DNA of 64,000 bases, taken from positions 248,001 to 312,000 of the forward strand of contig JAFKAC010000062.1 of the NCBI GenBank assembly GCA_025766275.1. Direction: 5' to 3'. The translations under genes and the position numbers were made by a program. Of this stretch, positions 33,673-46,082 are shown one piece after another; within the stretch, counting starts at the first letter, position 1; each line of letters starts with the position of its first letter. The notes beneath the pieces are model-generated. The model was not told where the DNA came from. It searched no databases and was given only the letters and a program-made list of their open reading frames with translations. This DNA comes from Lactarius indigo (lineage: Eukaryota; Basidiomycota; Agaricomycetes; Russulales; Russulaceae).

Positions 33673-36600
33673 ATGCGTGAATCCAACTTTGCCTTCCCGG
33701 CCCAGAACAGGGCTGCGGTATGCATCTCGTCCCAGCTTTACGACCGTCGTGGTGCGCTAGTTTGCGCTAATTTATGCTCTCTTTAACCTGACCAATCTGG
33801 GGAACTTGTAGCGCTCGACACCAACTCGCCCCTACCACTATTCAACTCTCTTACCCATCTCACCTACCTCACCTCGACTTCCCCTCGAATACGAGAGATC
33901 ATGGTCATGGACGGGGGTCTCGAACGTCTAGTACGCATGCTACATGACTTTTGCCTATCCCCTCCCCCTCCAGAGAACCCCGCGCTCCTCTACGGCCTTT
34001 TACCACCCAACTACCATCCCCCTAAGCCCGTTCCCACCCTGATCCCCAAGGCATTCGACAAGCACGCTGCCTATCGCTTCTCTCTCGCCTTCCAATGCAT
34101 CGTCAACATCGGCGTCCGCGGTAGCGAGCTTATCCGCAGCCGAGTCGTGCAGGCGGGCACCCTCGACGTCGTCGGCTGCATCCTCGAGTCCTGGCTCGCG
34201 AGCAAGGGGTTCGCTGTCGGCCCGAGCTCAAGCGCCACTGGCATGCCCAGAGAAACTCGCGAGCAACGCGCGGCACGGAAGCAAGTACAAGCCGAAATGC
34301 GTGCCCGTCAACAGGCCGCGGAGCTTGCGCGCGCTCTCGAGCGAAGGCAGGACACTCCACACGATATCACCATGCAAACTATCCGCGGAAGGAGTCGTAC
34401 GAGCGAGCTTACGATCCGTGCTGCTGCAGTCGCAGCTTCAGAGGTATGTATATTGCTCCAGCCTCCCTACTTCCTGCATCCACCGGATGGATGATGACCC
34501 ACATGTCTGACTCGTTTCCTTTTTAATTATTTATTATCAGGAGGACGATAGAATGGATACATCTGTGGATTCTGCTACCTTATCCGACGACTCGAGCGCC
34601 ACCCAGGCTGACATATCGGGTGTTGACTCCCCCACCCCTGCGTCCGACGCCGCCTCGGCAGCGACTGGCAGCGACCCAGACACCTCGACCGACACCTCGA
34701 GGCATCAGACGCCTGCAGGGTCAAACACTCCCACAGGCACCGTTGAAGTCCCAGGGCGCAATCGAAGCGGGACCATTATCGCACGACCCATCTGGGATTC
34801 TACCGCCCTTGCCCCGCGCCGGACACATCGTACACGTGATCGTCAGGGCACCATCTCCGCATCCACCTCTCGCGGAACGTCGCGTCCTGAGACCGAGACG
34901 GAGGATGACGGCGACGGTGACCTCGACATGGACTCTGCTCAGGAAGGCGCTGACGATTCCCTCGAGCGACCCCAAACATCCCCACTGGCTCGGCGTGCCG
35001 TCGCCATCGTCTCGGACGTTACGACCGACACAGGTGCAGGCCAGTCCTTGGAGCTCAATTCTGACGCGCACATCATCATCAATAGCGAGGCGGACGTCCA
35101 GGGAGATGGTGTCGAGGATGGTATCGTTGCCTTGGCACCCAATGACGATTTCGCCATGGGGGCTCCTCCTGGTGCGCCCGGCGCCATCGAGACGACCATG
35201 ACCCTCCGACCTCCGGACGCTGCTGTGCGTCGTGTACTGGGAGGAACGGATGTGACCCCCCGCGCGGTAAACGTTGGTCTTCCTCGTGGCAGGGATAGTG
35301 ATGACCCCCAGGAAACGCCTGTCCGGCCAAATGCCCCCGTTCCCCACATCCTTCCGCTTCCTGTGACGACCGAGATCGTACCTCCACCATCTCGCCATCA
35401 CCACCATCATCACCACCACGAATCTGGATGTCCCCACCGCGACGAAGACGTACTCTCGGCACTCCAACTCCTCGCTTACCTCAGCAAGTACCCACACGTC
35501 CGCCAGGCTTTCTACCAGCCACGAACTAGTTTCCACCCGGCAACCGCCACGCTGAGGCCGCAAGCTGCGCAGCAGCAGCAGACGACGGCAGTTCCGACTG
35601 CGGGGCCATCACGTGGGAAAGATGCGACTTCAACGTTGGCGGGTACAAGCTTTTTCAAGACATTCGCGGGCCGTAGTGGAAAGGAGAAGGCGAGCCCTGC
35701 GGTGCAGCCTACCCCTGCCCCTGTCGCACCAACACCACCGCGCCAAACGAACGTGTTCTCACTGGTAGAGCGATTTACGTTCCGACCAAGTTCGCACGAG
35801 TATGATCTGCCAAACCCCCCGCCGACGCTCCCACCAGAGATTCAGTATTGGGCGGGCGTCATCATGCGTAATGCGTGTCGTAAGGACGATAGCAGAGGAG
35901 GGATCCGGCAATGTGCCAACAGTGCGTGGTGATCTCAATTCATTTGGTGCGATCATCTGACATCCAATTGTAGTGTTATGCGGGCGTTGGGAACAGTACC
36001 CGCGGCAATTCGCCAAGTGCCGGCGCTGCCGAAAGGCGAAGTATTGTGGGAAAGAGTGCCAGAGCTCCGCATGGAGTGAAGGTCACAGATTCTGGTGCAG
36101 TGCGAAGGACGGCGACGAAGACGGCGAGAATGTCCCCGACGGCTCGCGAGGCGGCAGTAACAATGGCGGGAGCGGGGTACGACGCAGAGAGCGTTTGATG
36201 GCGACAACAGAAATCACGGACGCTGCAATCCGCGCGACTGCGACTGCGACCGGGACTGCGACCGGGACTGCAATAACAACGACGCCTGCGATGGCATTTC
36301 GCCCGATCGAGGGAGCCCGCCCGCCCGAGGGCCCCGGATGGGGTCGCGCATTCTACGAGCCTTCGCCGTTTGACATTACCCCTGGGCCCGCTCGGCGCCC
36401 CGTCTTACACGTTGGACAGGAAGCCGCAGCGGTTATGGGCGTTACGCCCTTGGCGGTGGCTAGCCCCCATCCCGGGCCCGGGATGGGCAGACGACGCGCG
36501 GAGACGATGCCAGGTGGGATGATCCCCGTCGTTGACCCACCGGCGCCTTCTGCGTCCGCGCCTGCGCGACCAACACCTTCGCCCGCGCACACGCACGCGC

Positions 36601-36782
36601 CGGTGGTCCACCTCCCGGAACACGGTCGTCTGTTCATCGATCACGATAGCAACGGCGGAAATTCTGCGGCGGCGCGCGTTGACCTAGCAACGATTGCGGG
36701 GCCATCGCGCGTGGTGAGGAACGACGGTGGTGCGGTCTTTGGTTTTGCCACGGGGGATGAAATTGCAATGGATCTCGACTAG
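33673..36782 (+). CDS. MUB1: MYND zinc-finger protein of the MUB1/SamB family
   Basis: In yeast Mub1 works with the ubiquitin ligase Ubr2 in degrading Rpn4; in Aspergillus SamB affects hyphal morphogenesis. Exons 33673-33751, 33812-34443, 34541-35921 and 35974-36782 join in phase to 966 residues. The start MRESNFAFPAQNRAAVCISS and the block DRRALD, LPLFNSLTHLTYLTSTSPRI, VMDGGLERLVRMLHDF are the family N-terminus, so the ATG at 33673 is preferred over the one at 33901. An armadillo-like segment follows (FSLAFQCIVNIGVRGSE). The middle is long, acidic and disordered, with a run of eight His near 35397. The MYND finger C-terminal to it reads LCGRWEQYP, CRRCRKAKYCGKECQ, HRFWC. Low-complexity Ala/Thr repeats (ATATATGTATGT) follow the finger. 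Clean frame. Confidence 0.93.
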
Positions 36783-37323
36783 GGGATGCGTGTTGGCCTC
36801 AGCCCCGACTAGCATTCCTTCCGAAACATTTCTCCCGTATCGCACCCATTATCCACGTTTCATATCTGTATCACGTCTTTACCGTTTCATCTCGCTTCGC
36901 CTCGCACCCCCCCTCTCTCACTCGGTCAACCAATCGTGCAACAAATCTTTTCTTTCAATTCAAGTAGCGTTTACTTGCTGTTGCAAGTTTTTCCTCGTCG
37001 CTCTTTCTATCTTTCTTTGATTCGATTTGATTCTTTCTTTTACAACTCACCTTGTTTCTTTTTCTCCCCCCGCAATCAGTATTATCAATGTTTGTCTTCA
37101 GTTGCACACTTGCTTATATAAGGAGTCGAAGTAAGCCACAAGGCTCGTCTTATGTCACCCACCCTATGAGTTCGACTTTGTCGCTGTATCAGGGTACGAT
37201 ACTCCCAGAAGATGCAACTGGCGACAAGCACCATGATCACGGTGTGCATTCTTCATCGACCAACGCCACCGCGGCAAGTGCACTCGCTCTCCACATGTCG
37301 CGCACTCATGGCGTTTTTGCTAG
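36783..37323. other. MUB1 3' UTR and POP4 upstream region
   Basis: CT-rich 3' UTR-like sequence to about 37080, with a TATATAAGG-like box at 37115. An ATG at 37166 (MSSTLSLYQ) could be the first POP4 exon but its splice phase to the next exon could not be made to fit. Confidence 0.4.
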
Positions 37324-38337
37324 ACCACCACCCATGTGAGGTTGACAAGCGCACACCCATTCACCCCCGAGTTTGTCCAGCGCCAGCTGCTGCTGCTGCC
37401 CGCCACCGGGGCGAAATCGAAATCGAGAGCACAAGCGCGGGCGCTATACGATGAGCGCGTGCGTCGACGACAGCTCATCCTCGCCCCCAAGGCCCCGATC
37501 CAACGACCACGGCGGTCATCCAAAAAAACAGGGGGAGCGGACGACGACGCGCGAATGGGTCGGCGAGAGGCGGCCGAGAAGGGTCTGTGGCGATTGCGGA
37601 AGGAAGAAGCGAGGTGCGGTTTTAGCGTAGTCCCTTTTTTTTTTTCCTTTGCGAATAACAACACTGTTAGGTGGGAACTGTTCGTGCCATTGCACCGGTT
37701 GTGGCTCGGGTACATGTCCGAGCTGCTCGGTTTGGCCGCTCCTCCGCCGACGCCGACGCTACAGGTGGACCACCCATTGGCGATGTCTCAGGCTGCAGGG
37801 ATGCATGCCAAGCTCCTCAAGGCTGATTTCCACGGCTCGATCGTGACAGGTGTGTGTTCGTTTTTTCTTTGCGCCGTCGTCTCACAATTCCATCGAATTG
37901 TACGGAAAAAAAGTGCGCAGGAGCAAGAACGCCGCGCTGGTTGGGGCGTCGGGTATCGTCGTACAAGAGACGGAGAATACGTTCAAGGTCGTGACGCAGA
38001 AGGATAAGTTAAAAGGTGCGTTTGGTTTCGCGGGGAGATCTTGAGCCACGCGGCTCTGACGTGTTTTTTTTTGTCAGTCTTGCCCAAGCAAGGGTCCGTC
38101 TTCGTATTTGCAGTGCCTCTGTATCACACGGGCACGGGCACCAATGATCCCGCAACCGGCATCGTTGCTACTGCTCGCAGCTCGGGCAGTGCCAGCAAAA
38201 AAAGTGGGGGCGAGAAACCAACGACGGTGCTGGACGGCGTACACGCCGAGTTTGAGCTCTATGGCAATCAGTTCTGCTTCAGGGCTACGGATCGGGCAGG
38301 ACGAAAGTTCAAGCACAAAGAGAGCATCGAACTATAG
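37324..38337 (+). CDS. POP4: Ribonuclease P/MRP protein subunit POP4 (Rpp29)
   Basis: Component of nuclear RNase P and RNase MRP, which process tRNA 5' ends and pre-rRNA. Exons 37324-37613, 37671-37849, 37914-38015 and 38078-38337 join in phase. The first part reads RLTSAHPFTPEFVQRQL and ARALYDERVRRRQ; then WELFVPLHRLWLGYMSELLG; then ADFHGSIVTVRRSKNAALVGASGIVVQETENTFKVVT, the core Sm-like barrel; and the last exon ends FELYGNQFCFRATDRAGRKFKHKESIEL, the family C-terminus. The acceptor of exon 3 is an unusual AAAAAAAG. The N-terminal end is not resolved: an acceptor TAG at 37321-37323 suggests an upstream exon, perhaps with the ATG at 37166. Confidence 0.9.
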
Positions 38338-39850
38338 TTTTTTTGCACGAAGATAAGTAGAGGTGACACTATTATGTGTACAAGTACAGCAGTATATATG
38401 TGATGCGGTGCGAGGTATGCATGATGGAGGTCAGCTACCTGCCAAAAGTCGCGAATTTTGAAATTCGATCTTGTCCAGCTGGTCCGCTCAATTGGGGTAA
38501 GTCGATGCCTGCCTCGAATGGACAAGTGCGGGGGTGATAACATCTACAATGAACTGGAGACAAGCCGTAACATCGACGAGGCTGTAGGATTTCCTGTGGA
38601 GGGCGTAAACGTATTCCCTGCATGTAAAATAGTTATTCGCTCGCCCCGTTCGGTTGATACTGCATCACGAACGCCGTGGCGGAGTACAGCAGCGAACCCC
38701 GGTGCCCATGTATTCTGTACCATGTGGCGCAACCTGTCTGCCTAAGCTGGAACCTGTCGCCCCATGGGATATTCTTGGCCGGCGTTAATGAGAAAATAGC
38801 GCTAAGAGCCCTCGGAGCATAAATTTGCCTGTGATCGCGGGGGAGAGTGCACCCCCGGTCTAGCGATGGACGCCGTTAGAGGGGACCTGCGTTTTCAAGT
38901 GCTTCTTTGCAATTTTTTTTTGATTTTATTCTGGTACTGTAGCTGCCAGTGAGACGGTGGTGGGTCACCGACCTCCGTCCGTGTTCACGGTCTCTATTTC
39001 AAGTTGCGGTGTTCGACGGTGCCGTACCCATCAATCCCCTTAATACCGTACAATGGAGTCGTGGGAGGATAGCTATACAGTGTATGCTTCGATCAACGCT
39101 CGATCAGCAACTTAAAAAATCCATTTGGGGGTGGGCAACACAAACCGAACCGTGTTTGGTAAATTGGTTTCGTTGCCAGAGCGGTTGGCCTGGACCCCTT
39201 CTCCATCAATGCAGAACATACAACAACAGCTTCGCTCTGATACCATTGTGCGCAGGGGGATGCTTCTCGTTGACTAAGTTGTATATTAAGAGTGGACCTG
39301 CATATAGCCAGATTCGGAAAACAAAAAGACCCCGATGAGAGAGAGGGTCGTTGGGAGATAACGCGATAAGGGGCTATTATGCTCCTCTGCGAACCTTGAA
39401 TCCGAATAGTAGGTCGCCAAGAGCCTCCACTGTGTTGTGCTCAGTGGCGTCGATCGGTTTCAGTGGTGGGAAGCAAAACGAGGTGAGACCAGTGTCCCGG
39501 GGATCGGTGCGTGAAAGCCGTTACTCGATCATGTGCTTCTGTCATATGGCGCATTTGAGACTCTGCGCTGTGAGCTCTTGGCTCGGACGGAAACTCGGAC
39601 GGAGGGTCGTCAAGAGGAATAAATGGGAGAAGAGAAGTTGGAAGAAAAAGGGGCGAGGAAGCGGAGGGGTCAACTACGGGTTAGTTCGCGCGTCAAAAGG
39701 AACAGCTAAGATCGACCCAGTTTGTAGCTGATCACTTGGCCCCCCCCCCGAGCTTAATATCCACCTTACCTCCCTGCTAGTCTCTCCCCTCCAAAACGTG
39801 CCCAAGCTCCACGCTCTCTTTCTTTTCCTCGTCCCACCATCTCTGCCACC
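38338..39850. other. No gene recognised
   Basis: 1.5 kb of anonymous sequence. Short frames (for example 38949-39338 and 39351-39731) show no family. T-runs occur at 38912, and a C-run of about nine precedes the pyrimidine-rich leader of the next gene. Confidence 0.35.
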
Positions 39851-41236
39851 ATGGGTATCAATGTTCATGACCCTATCGTCGATATCAAAAGTACCCGTCC
39901 TTCTTACGTCCTGCCCCCAATGTCCTCACTTGTTCATCATTAGTCACCGAATCCGTCTGTGGCTTTGTGGCGATATGCATGACTTTGCTTCGTCTCTGGA
40001 TACGAAGGGATCGTTACTGGTGGGATGATGCCTGGGCTCTCTTCTCCCTCCTCAAGTACGTCCGTCCCCCCCCCCCACACGCAACACCTCACACCGTCTC
40101 CTTATCACCTTTTCCCTCCTTCCCCCTCTTTTCCAGCCTGTTCGTCCAATTTGGCGCCGTGTTCATGCACGTCGAGCATCCCTCGGACCTTTCCCGTCTC
40201 AACCGCATCGCCGCTTACTACCTCATGGCCGTGACCTTTTACACCGTCATATGGACCTGCCCGGATATCCATTCTTTTCTCCATCATCCGCATCGACCCC
40301 AGTCCTGTCATGCGTTACCGCCTAAAGTGGCTCGCCGGCGCCTTCGTGGCTGCCGTCTGCTTCTTACTTTCCCAGCTCTTCTGGACGTGCGAGGGCATTC
40401 ACGGCTGGAAAAATAAGGCTAGTCCCCAGTGCCCCCTTCCAAAGCAGGTCGCTAATATGTCAGCTCATCAGTACGTATATCGTAATTCGCGTAAAACGCG
40501 ACACTCTCCTTTGCTCGCTAACCTTCGGTTACCCAGCCGATATTCTTGCTGACTTGTCCCTGATCCTACTGCCTCTTCGTCTCATCCGGGGCATCAAGGA
40601 CAGGCGTCTGCGCTGGCGCCTCATCTTTATATTCTCCACCTCCAGTGAGCACCTCTCCATCACTTTCCTACGTACTTCTCGAACAAAAAACAAAACAAAA
40701 TTCCAGTCGCCACGACCATTGTGTCCCTCGTTCACGCATCGTACATCATCAGCAGGGGCGGCATCCCCGTCGTCATATCCGCGCTCGTCGAGGATTGCAT
40801 ATCGCTCACCGTCGCGAACCTCCCCGTCGTCGCGGCCGCCTGGATCCGGCGCCTCTCGGGCGACCGATCCAACGGCGACGGGGAGGGCCAGCGCTGGTCC
40901 TCGTTCAAGTTCAAGACACGCACGATGCCCCCGTCCAGCGCCGGCGGCGCCGGCACCGCGCTCTTCACGACCGCAGCAGGTGCCAGCGTGGGCGCGAATG
41001 CGGGCACCGAGACGGAGCTGACGAGCACGTCGCTGGAGCAGTCCAAGGGCACCATGTCCATCGGCATAGGCGGGTACTCCCTCGGCACAGTCGGCGCCGA
41101 CGAGCTGTTCGCGAACAACGGCACCAAGTCGGTCGATGGCGCCGCGGAGAAGGACGACGTTCGCCGCGAGGATAACGGCGGCGTCGTGCGCATCGACGTC
41201 CTGCCGTATCCGCGCGAGCAACCGCCCAGGCCCTGA
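39851..41236 (+). CDS. Fungal rhodopsin-like seven-helix integral membrane protein, two frame breaks
   Basis: Plasma-membrane protein of the fungal 'rhodopsin domain' group (PTH11-like without a CFEM domain); ligand unknown. Exons begin 39851-39890 and 39944-40055, then 40137 onward. Hydrophobic segments: SVCGFVAICMTLLRLWI followed by the conserved YWWDDAWALFSLL, YYLMAVTFYTVIW, ISILFSIIRID, WLAGAFVAAVCFLLSQLFWTC, DILADLSLILLPLRL, IATTIVSLVHASYII and an SALVEDCISLTVANLPVV segment. The cytosolic tail is Gly/Ser/Thr-rich and ends REQPPRP at TGA 41234. One extra base near 40258 separates VIWT from ARISILFS, and another near 40453 separates QVA from ICQLI; splicing does not explain either. Otherwise the exon phases join. 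Confidence 0.8.
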
Positions 41237-43341
41237 AACGCCCGTTTCCCCCACTCCAACTCCGATACCGGCAGAAAACACCCCCACCAGCTCTTGTACG
41301 CTTAGCCCATACACACCACACGAACCCATACGATCTGCACAACAAGTTTTTTTTTTTTTCTCGCCAATCAAATATATCTATCACGACGATTGCTGCTGCT
41401 ACTACTGCTCGCGCGCTACCTCGTCTCGGCTCCCTCGTCGTTGTCACATTTCATCCATTTCTTGTTATTTATCTTCTCATACAATTTCCCCCTGTTTCCC
41501 CATTCCCCCCTCCAGCTGGGAGCAGCAAGAAAGAGCTGTCTGTGTTAGTAAAATCTTAGTTGTCAGCCGTGTTGCTTGTGTCTCGTCGCTCTTTTCCGTA
41601 CAATCACTTCTGCGTCTGTTTTCGGCTCGTCGACTATCTGCTAAACCAAATCCCTGTTGTTACCCCGCACGCCCTCTCCCCTCTTGCATGGATGTACCGT
41701 AACAAGTTCGAAATCAGAGTTGATTTTAACTTTTTTTAACTACCGACTCTTCGGCTGGTTCTATTCTGGCTCAATGCAGTGTTGTAATGCACGCTTGTGA
41801 TACTCATGCATTTGCCCTCGCCTTTCCTAGTTCCACTTCCTGAGTCTTTGAGTATGTGGTAGTTTCGCTCAAATCGGTCTGACTTTGTCCGCTCTTGCTC
41901 TCGCTTTCCTCTCCTCCCTTATCAATCACCGGTACCCTACTTCAAGTTTGGTCCCTAGGTTCCACCTATGTGATGCCCTATTTAGCACAAGCCAATGTTT
42001 GCCAGGCACTTTGCATGTGGTCTCGGCGGTACCGCTGGGACACTCTTCACAGTGCATGCCTCATGCGATCCGGGCCTCAGTTCACTCATCACCACCAGCA
42101 CTGTGTACGACCCCGATTTCAACCACCGCTGCTAACCAGTATAGTGAGTAGTCATGAACAGAAACGCGGCAATTGCAACGACTACCGACTGGCAAGTCCG
42201 CGGCCACAACGAGGTGAGACAATTGACAATGACGATTGTGCCTGCCAGCGACCACGACGCTGGTGACACCGGCGACCCCTATGACAGCAGCCCCAGGAAC
42301 GATGACCGACCCTAGTGGCAAAAAAACAGTCCCCGTGATGACAACAACTCCAGTGACGACAGCCCCAAACAACAACAAAAACAGCCCGGTGTTCCCTGAC
42401 CACAACAGCCAGCAAAGCGACAACAACGACCGTGACAACTGCGGCTTTCAGCGACAGCAAGATAACAGTGGTGCCGACGACGACGACGACGACATCCCCA
42501 GTGATGATGACCCTCGCCGCCGCCCCGACAACGACTGCGACAACAATGGCAGCGGTGATGGTAACACGGGCCAGAGGGGCTCACTATGTGTTACTAGCGC
42601 TACTAGAAAATTTGAATGCTAGTAGCACTAGGCTATCAGTCATGCCAGGTGGTAATTCTATGACAGTATATTTGGTCTTGATGATGAAAGACGCGGCCAG
42701 CCGTGGCTTGTAGGCCGATATGGGCCTAATACGTTGGTCGAAGCCCACAGGTATGAGCTTGGTTCCTCGTATATTATGCTGAAGCCCCAAAAAGACGGGC
42801 CGAATAGCAGGCTTTCCGGCCGGGCCGGGAACTGCAAACCAACTCGATATCGAATTTCAGTCTATCACGCATGGATGAAACTAGCAAGGTTAACAATGTT
42901 CATTTCAGTATATGACAGGAGGGTACAGATGTACAGGGAGGCGGAGAAGCTGACATACGACAAAGGGGGAAACGACACAACTAGGGATAATGAAGATGTG
43001 TCGACGCACTGCTCGAAGGTGGCGAGCCGCGAGCCTGTTCGACAGTCCAACGAAACATGCCAAGCCTTACGGAACCTGGACGTCAAGGCTGTCAGTTGTG
43101 CGAAGGGAGGAGAGTGAAGAAACGAAACGAACCTAGACGACGAGTCCACCAGTCCAAGCCCTAGACGTCAAGGCCATCAGTCGTTGCAAGTGCTGAAAGA
43201 CGGAAACGGGAAATAAGAGACGCACCTTGAACAGTCATCCACAGGCGGTCGGAGGCACCTACTCAAAAACGTTGAGGTTGACGCCGGGGAGACCCCTGGC
43301 CTCAATGCGACGGAGGGACCACCAGAAGGGGGTGGCGTACG
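41237..43341. other. Long gene-poor stretch
   Basis: CT-rich 3' flank to about 41700, anonymous sequence, then the low-complexity tract listed separately, then short unsupported frames to 43340. No gene recognised. A TATATTATGC motif lies near 42770. Confidence 0.35.
42180..42590. repeat. Low-complexity tract rich in GAC/ACA/AAC triplets
   Basis: The plus strand is nearly free of T runs and made of degenerate ACA, GAC, CAA and CAG triplets. All three frames translate into Thr-rich, Asn/Asp-rich or Gln-rich strings. A short (GAC)n microsatellite lies at 42476-42494. It may be a decayed Thr/Ser-rich coding repeat or a simple-sequence expansion; no start, stop or splice pattern supports a gene. 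Confidence 0.5.
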
Positions 43342-45086
43342 TCATGTCTTACCAGCACCGTCGGTAAGCAAGCCACCGACGCGGCCACAGGATGTCAGCG
43401 ATGATGACTCCCGAGTCTCCAGGCTCCGAGAAAAAGTCAGACTTGCTATCGTAATTGACGATTCCCCACTCCATCGACGTGTGGTGGGCGTCCGTGTTCA
43501 TGGCGTACTCGCGAACTATGGAGAAGACTCCATTCGCGCGTCCGAGGGTGGTGTTGGTGGCGTTCCCGTTCTTGACGACCAACAAGCAGGACTCGCCGTC
43601 CAGATCCCACATGTCCGGGGCACGCATGAGCTCGTCGCTGATGATCCCGTGGATTGGGAGCAGACGGTCTTCCGGATACTCAAAGCACCAGTTGGCGTTG
43701 CCACAACTTGACAGGTGAATTTCCTTTGGGGTACATCTCGGTCCCTAGATTGGGGAAGGCAGCGCTTAGGTTTTAGCAGATGGACGGTCTAAGTCGGATA
43801 GTCGAAAACGCACCCAAGTCGATCTTGTTGCCCTGGAAGCCGTGACCGAGCTTGTCCCGGCTGAGACGGAAACCCCCCCCCGGATCCTCAGTGAAGCGCT
43901 CTTCACTGACGCCGAGCCTGATGGCGGGGGCGCGGATGATGTGGCCAAGAACGCGATCAGTGATACTCTTCCACTGCTGCCTGATCCAATCAAGCAAGTC
44001 TGCAAGTGCCGCCAACGCCGTCTCCCCATCGTCCAGCAGTGCCTGGGTCTGGGTTCGCTCCTTCTTCGCTCGTAATGTCATTAGGGTCGCTACCCTTCTC
44101 CCTCTCTACGAAACTTTGGATCTGCTTCCTCCAGCGCCTGATCGAGATGCCGTGTCCTTGCGATCTTGAGTTTGACCGACCCGGCGAGCTTGTCGTAAGC
44201 CTTCCTGCAGAGTAGGACGACGTTCTTGGCAGGCGCACTCGGGTGGTACACGTAGTCGACGCAGGCCTTCGCTCGAATTGAAGGAGGTACGTGGTTGCAC
44301 GTGAGGCCCAAGAGGCTGTCGCTCTCGCCGTCTTCAGACGAGGTAGAGGCCCATGGTGCCCTGAGCCTTGGGCCTGCCCGTGGTAGAGACTGTGGAGACC
44401 GAGGGCAGAAGTGAGGGGGACTGATGACGTCGACAAGAGGGTCTAAATCGCCGACGGGACTGAGAAGCTGCGGGCCAGCCTCACGCCTATAGAGGGACTC
44501 GCGGAAGTCGACATCGACGACGTCGGTGATTTGGTGTCCCGAGAGAAGGCCTAGGACGACTTTAGCCGCGTACGTGGGCATGCTGTGGCAGGGATTCTGT
44601 CGGGGAACACGCCGACCCAGATGGTGACTGGCCCAACAGCTGATATTCTTCTTGACTTCTGCCGTCTCTTCACCGTCGTCTTCGTCGGCCGAGCCTTCTT
44701 CTTCGTCCGACGGGGCTTCGTCAAAGTCGACCATCTAGAATCGAACGACGTCGAGTGTCGTGAAGTGAATCTGAAAAGCCCAGTTAGCAAGTTCTAGGTG
44801 CCGATGAAATGATAGATGTCTATCCACTGACCCCGTGAGCATCCATAACGTCGACAACTTTCCAAGCCAAGCCATCGTTCCAGAGGGCTACGAGCGGATG
44901 GTTATAGACCTCACGCAGCTCCTTCCTCCGGCGCTGGGCCTCGGGTCCATGGGGTGGGGACCACGGCGCTCCTGTGCGATACACCAGCTTGGGCTCGGAA
45001 GCAAGGCCGGAATAGTAGGCCTGGGCCTCAGTATGAGAGACAGTATGCGGATCGGGGGTAAAGGAAGTGGCACTAGGACTGGTCAT
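43342..45086 (-). pseudogene. Degraded basidiomycete hypothetical family with trypsin-like GDSG motif
   Basis: Minus-strand reading begins near ATG 45086 with TEAQAYYSGLASEPKLVYRTG and GPEAQRRRKELREVYNHPL, a conserved opening of a large Agaricomycete family of unknown function. Next come VGPVTIWVGVFPDRIP, AAKVVLGLLSGHQITDVVDVDFRES and GPQLLSPV; then SLLGLTCNHV, matching a catalytic-His region, and YHPSAPAKNVVLLCRKAYDKL; then the coiled-coil-like LDDGETALAALADLLDWIRQQW. The last block SDFFSEPGDSGVIIAD carries the GDSG of chymotrypsin-fold serine proteases, and GRVGGLLTDGAG follows in another frame to TGA at 43342. The reading frame changes at least five times with no splice sites, and part of the middle is missing, so this copy is broken. 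Confidence 0.65.
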
Positions 45087-46082
45087 TGCTACCAAAGCCT
45101 AGGAGAGAAGACCAAGGTGGCAATGGTGGTCGGCGAGATGACATACCTCTTCATCATCGTCCAAGTCCTCAGTCATGCTGGAGGGTCTCAGCATAACGAA
45201 TGCATTTATCAATGAGTTCGTCGTTGATCAGCTGAATGAAGAGAGGGAACATGAAATGGTTATGAAATGGTTTTAGTAGGGGAAAATCATAAAGAAACGG
45301 AAGGACAGACTGATGTTGGGGTCCAAAGCCTGAGATTGAAGAATGAGCTGAGCGACGTTATGCGCTACAGCTTCCCTTTCCGATACTCGGTTCTCTTGTC
45401 TTCAACCTGTCCACGACGCAGTCGCTACCATGGTGGAGTTGTGTCAGAGTTGAAGGGGTTGACCCCCGCATTTTGAATTTGTTGTGGGTACAATTGTCCG
45501 GCCTCGGTTGAAGGACACCGAAGGCCGGCCTAACAAGTTCATCGTCTCGGGATTACATAATCCCGAGGTTCTGCTTTGCTTGACACCTTCACTCGTCCAC
45601 GTCGACGATGTCTGCCGTCCTCACCTCCTCTCGACAGGTTTTCACCCTCACCAGCCTTCCAAAAACTTCCTGCGTACTGCATTTACGCGCAGTTCACTGT
45701 AGCGAGGCAAAGACGCTGTGTACAAGTTCAGTGAAGTTCAACGATTAGGTCAGCCCCTTTTAGGAAAGCGTGTCAGGTGGACACGAGGAGGACAGATATC
45801 GGGAAGATAAGAGAAGACGCGCGGAAACACAAATTCTCAGCTGGAGCAGAGAGGGGTATGAGTGAGCCGGTAAAAGCTATCTTTCTCAAGAGGAGGGCTG
45901 TGTCCTTATATACATGAAAACAGTCCGGTATCCAAAGTAATATAAGAATGCCTTGAGGCTCGCTAGGCTGCATCGAGCCTGACAGGTCGCGGTGAGTGCG
46001 GAATGGGTAGTTGTGGTCGGGTGGCGGGTATGGTGGAAGTAGGTGGTTTCGAGCCTGACTCAAGGGTGTCCCTTACATCACA
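45087..46082. other. No gene recognised
   Basis: Includes an imperfect inverted repeat near 45540-45565 (TCTCGGGATTACATAATCCCGAG), which could form an 8-10 bp hairpin. Short frames only. Confidence 0.35.

Noticed and set aside
34721..35563. 280-codon minus-strand ORF
   Set aside because: Antisense to the low-complexity middle of MUB1, which joins cleanly on the plus strand.
37166..37323. ATG 37166 as a secure first exon of POP4
   Set aside because: The donor after LYQ does not give a phase that joins to the exon at 37324, so the 5' end was left unresolved.
40529..41371. 280-codon minus-strand ORF
   Set aside because: Antisense to the membrane-protein C-terminal exons; Gly/Ala/Arg-rich shadow.
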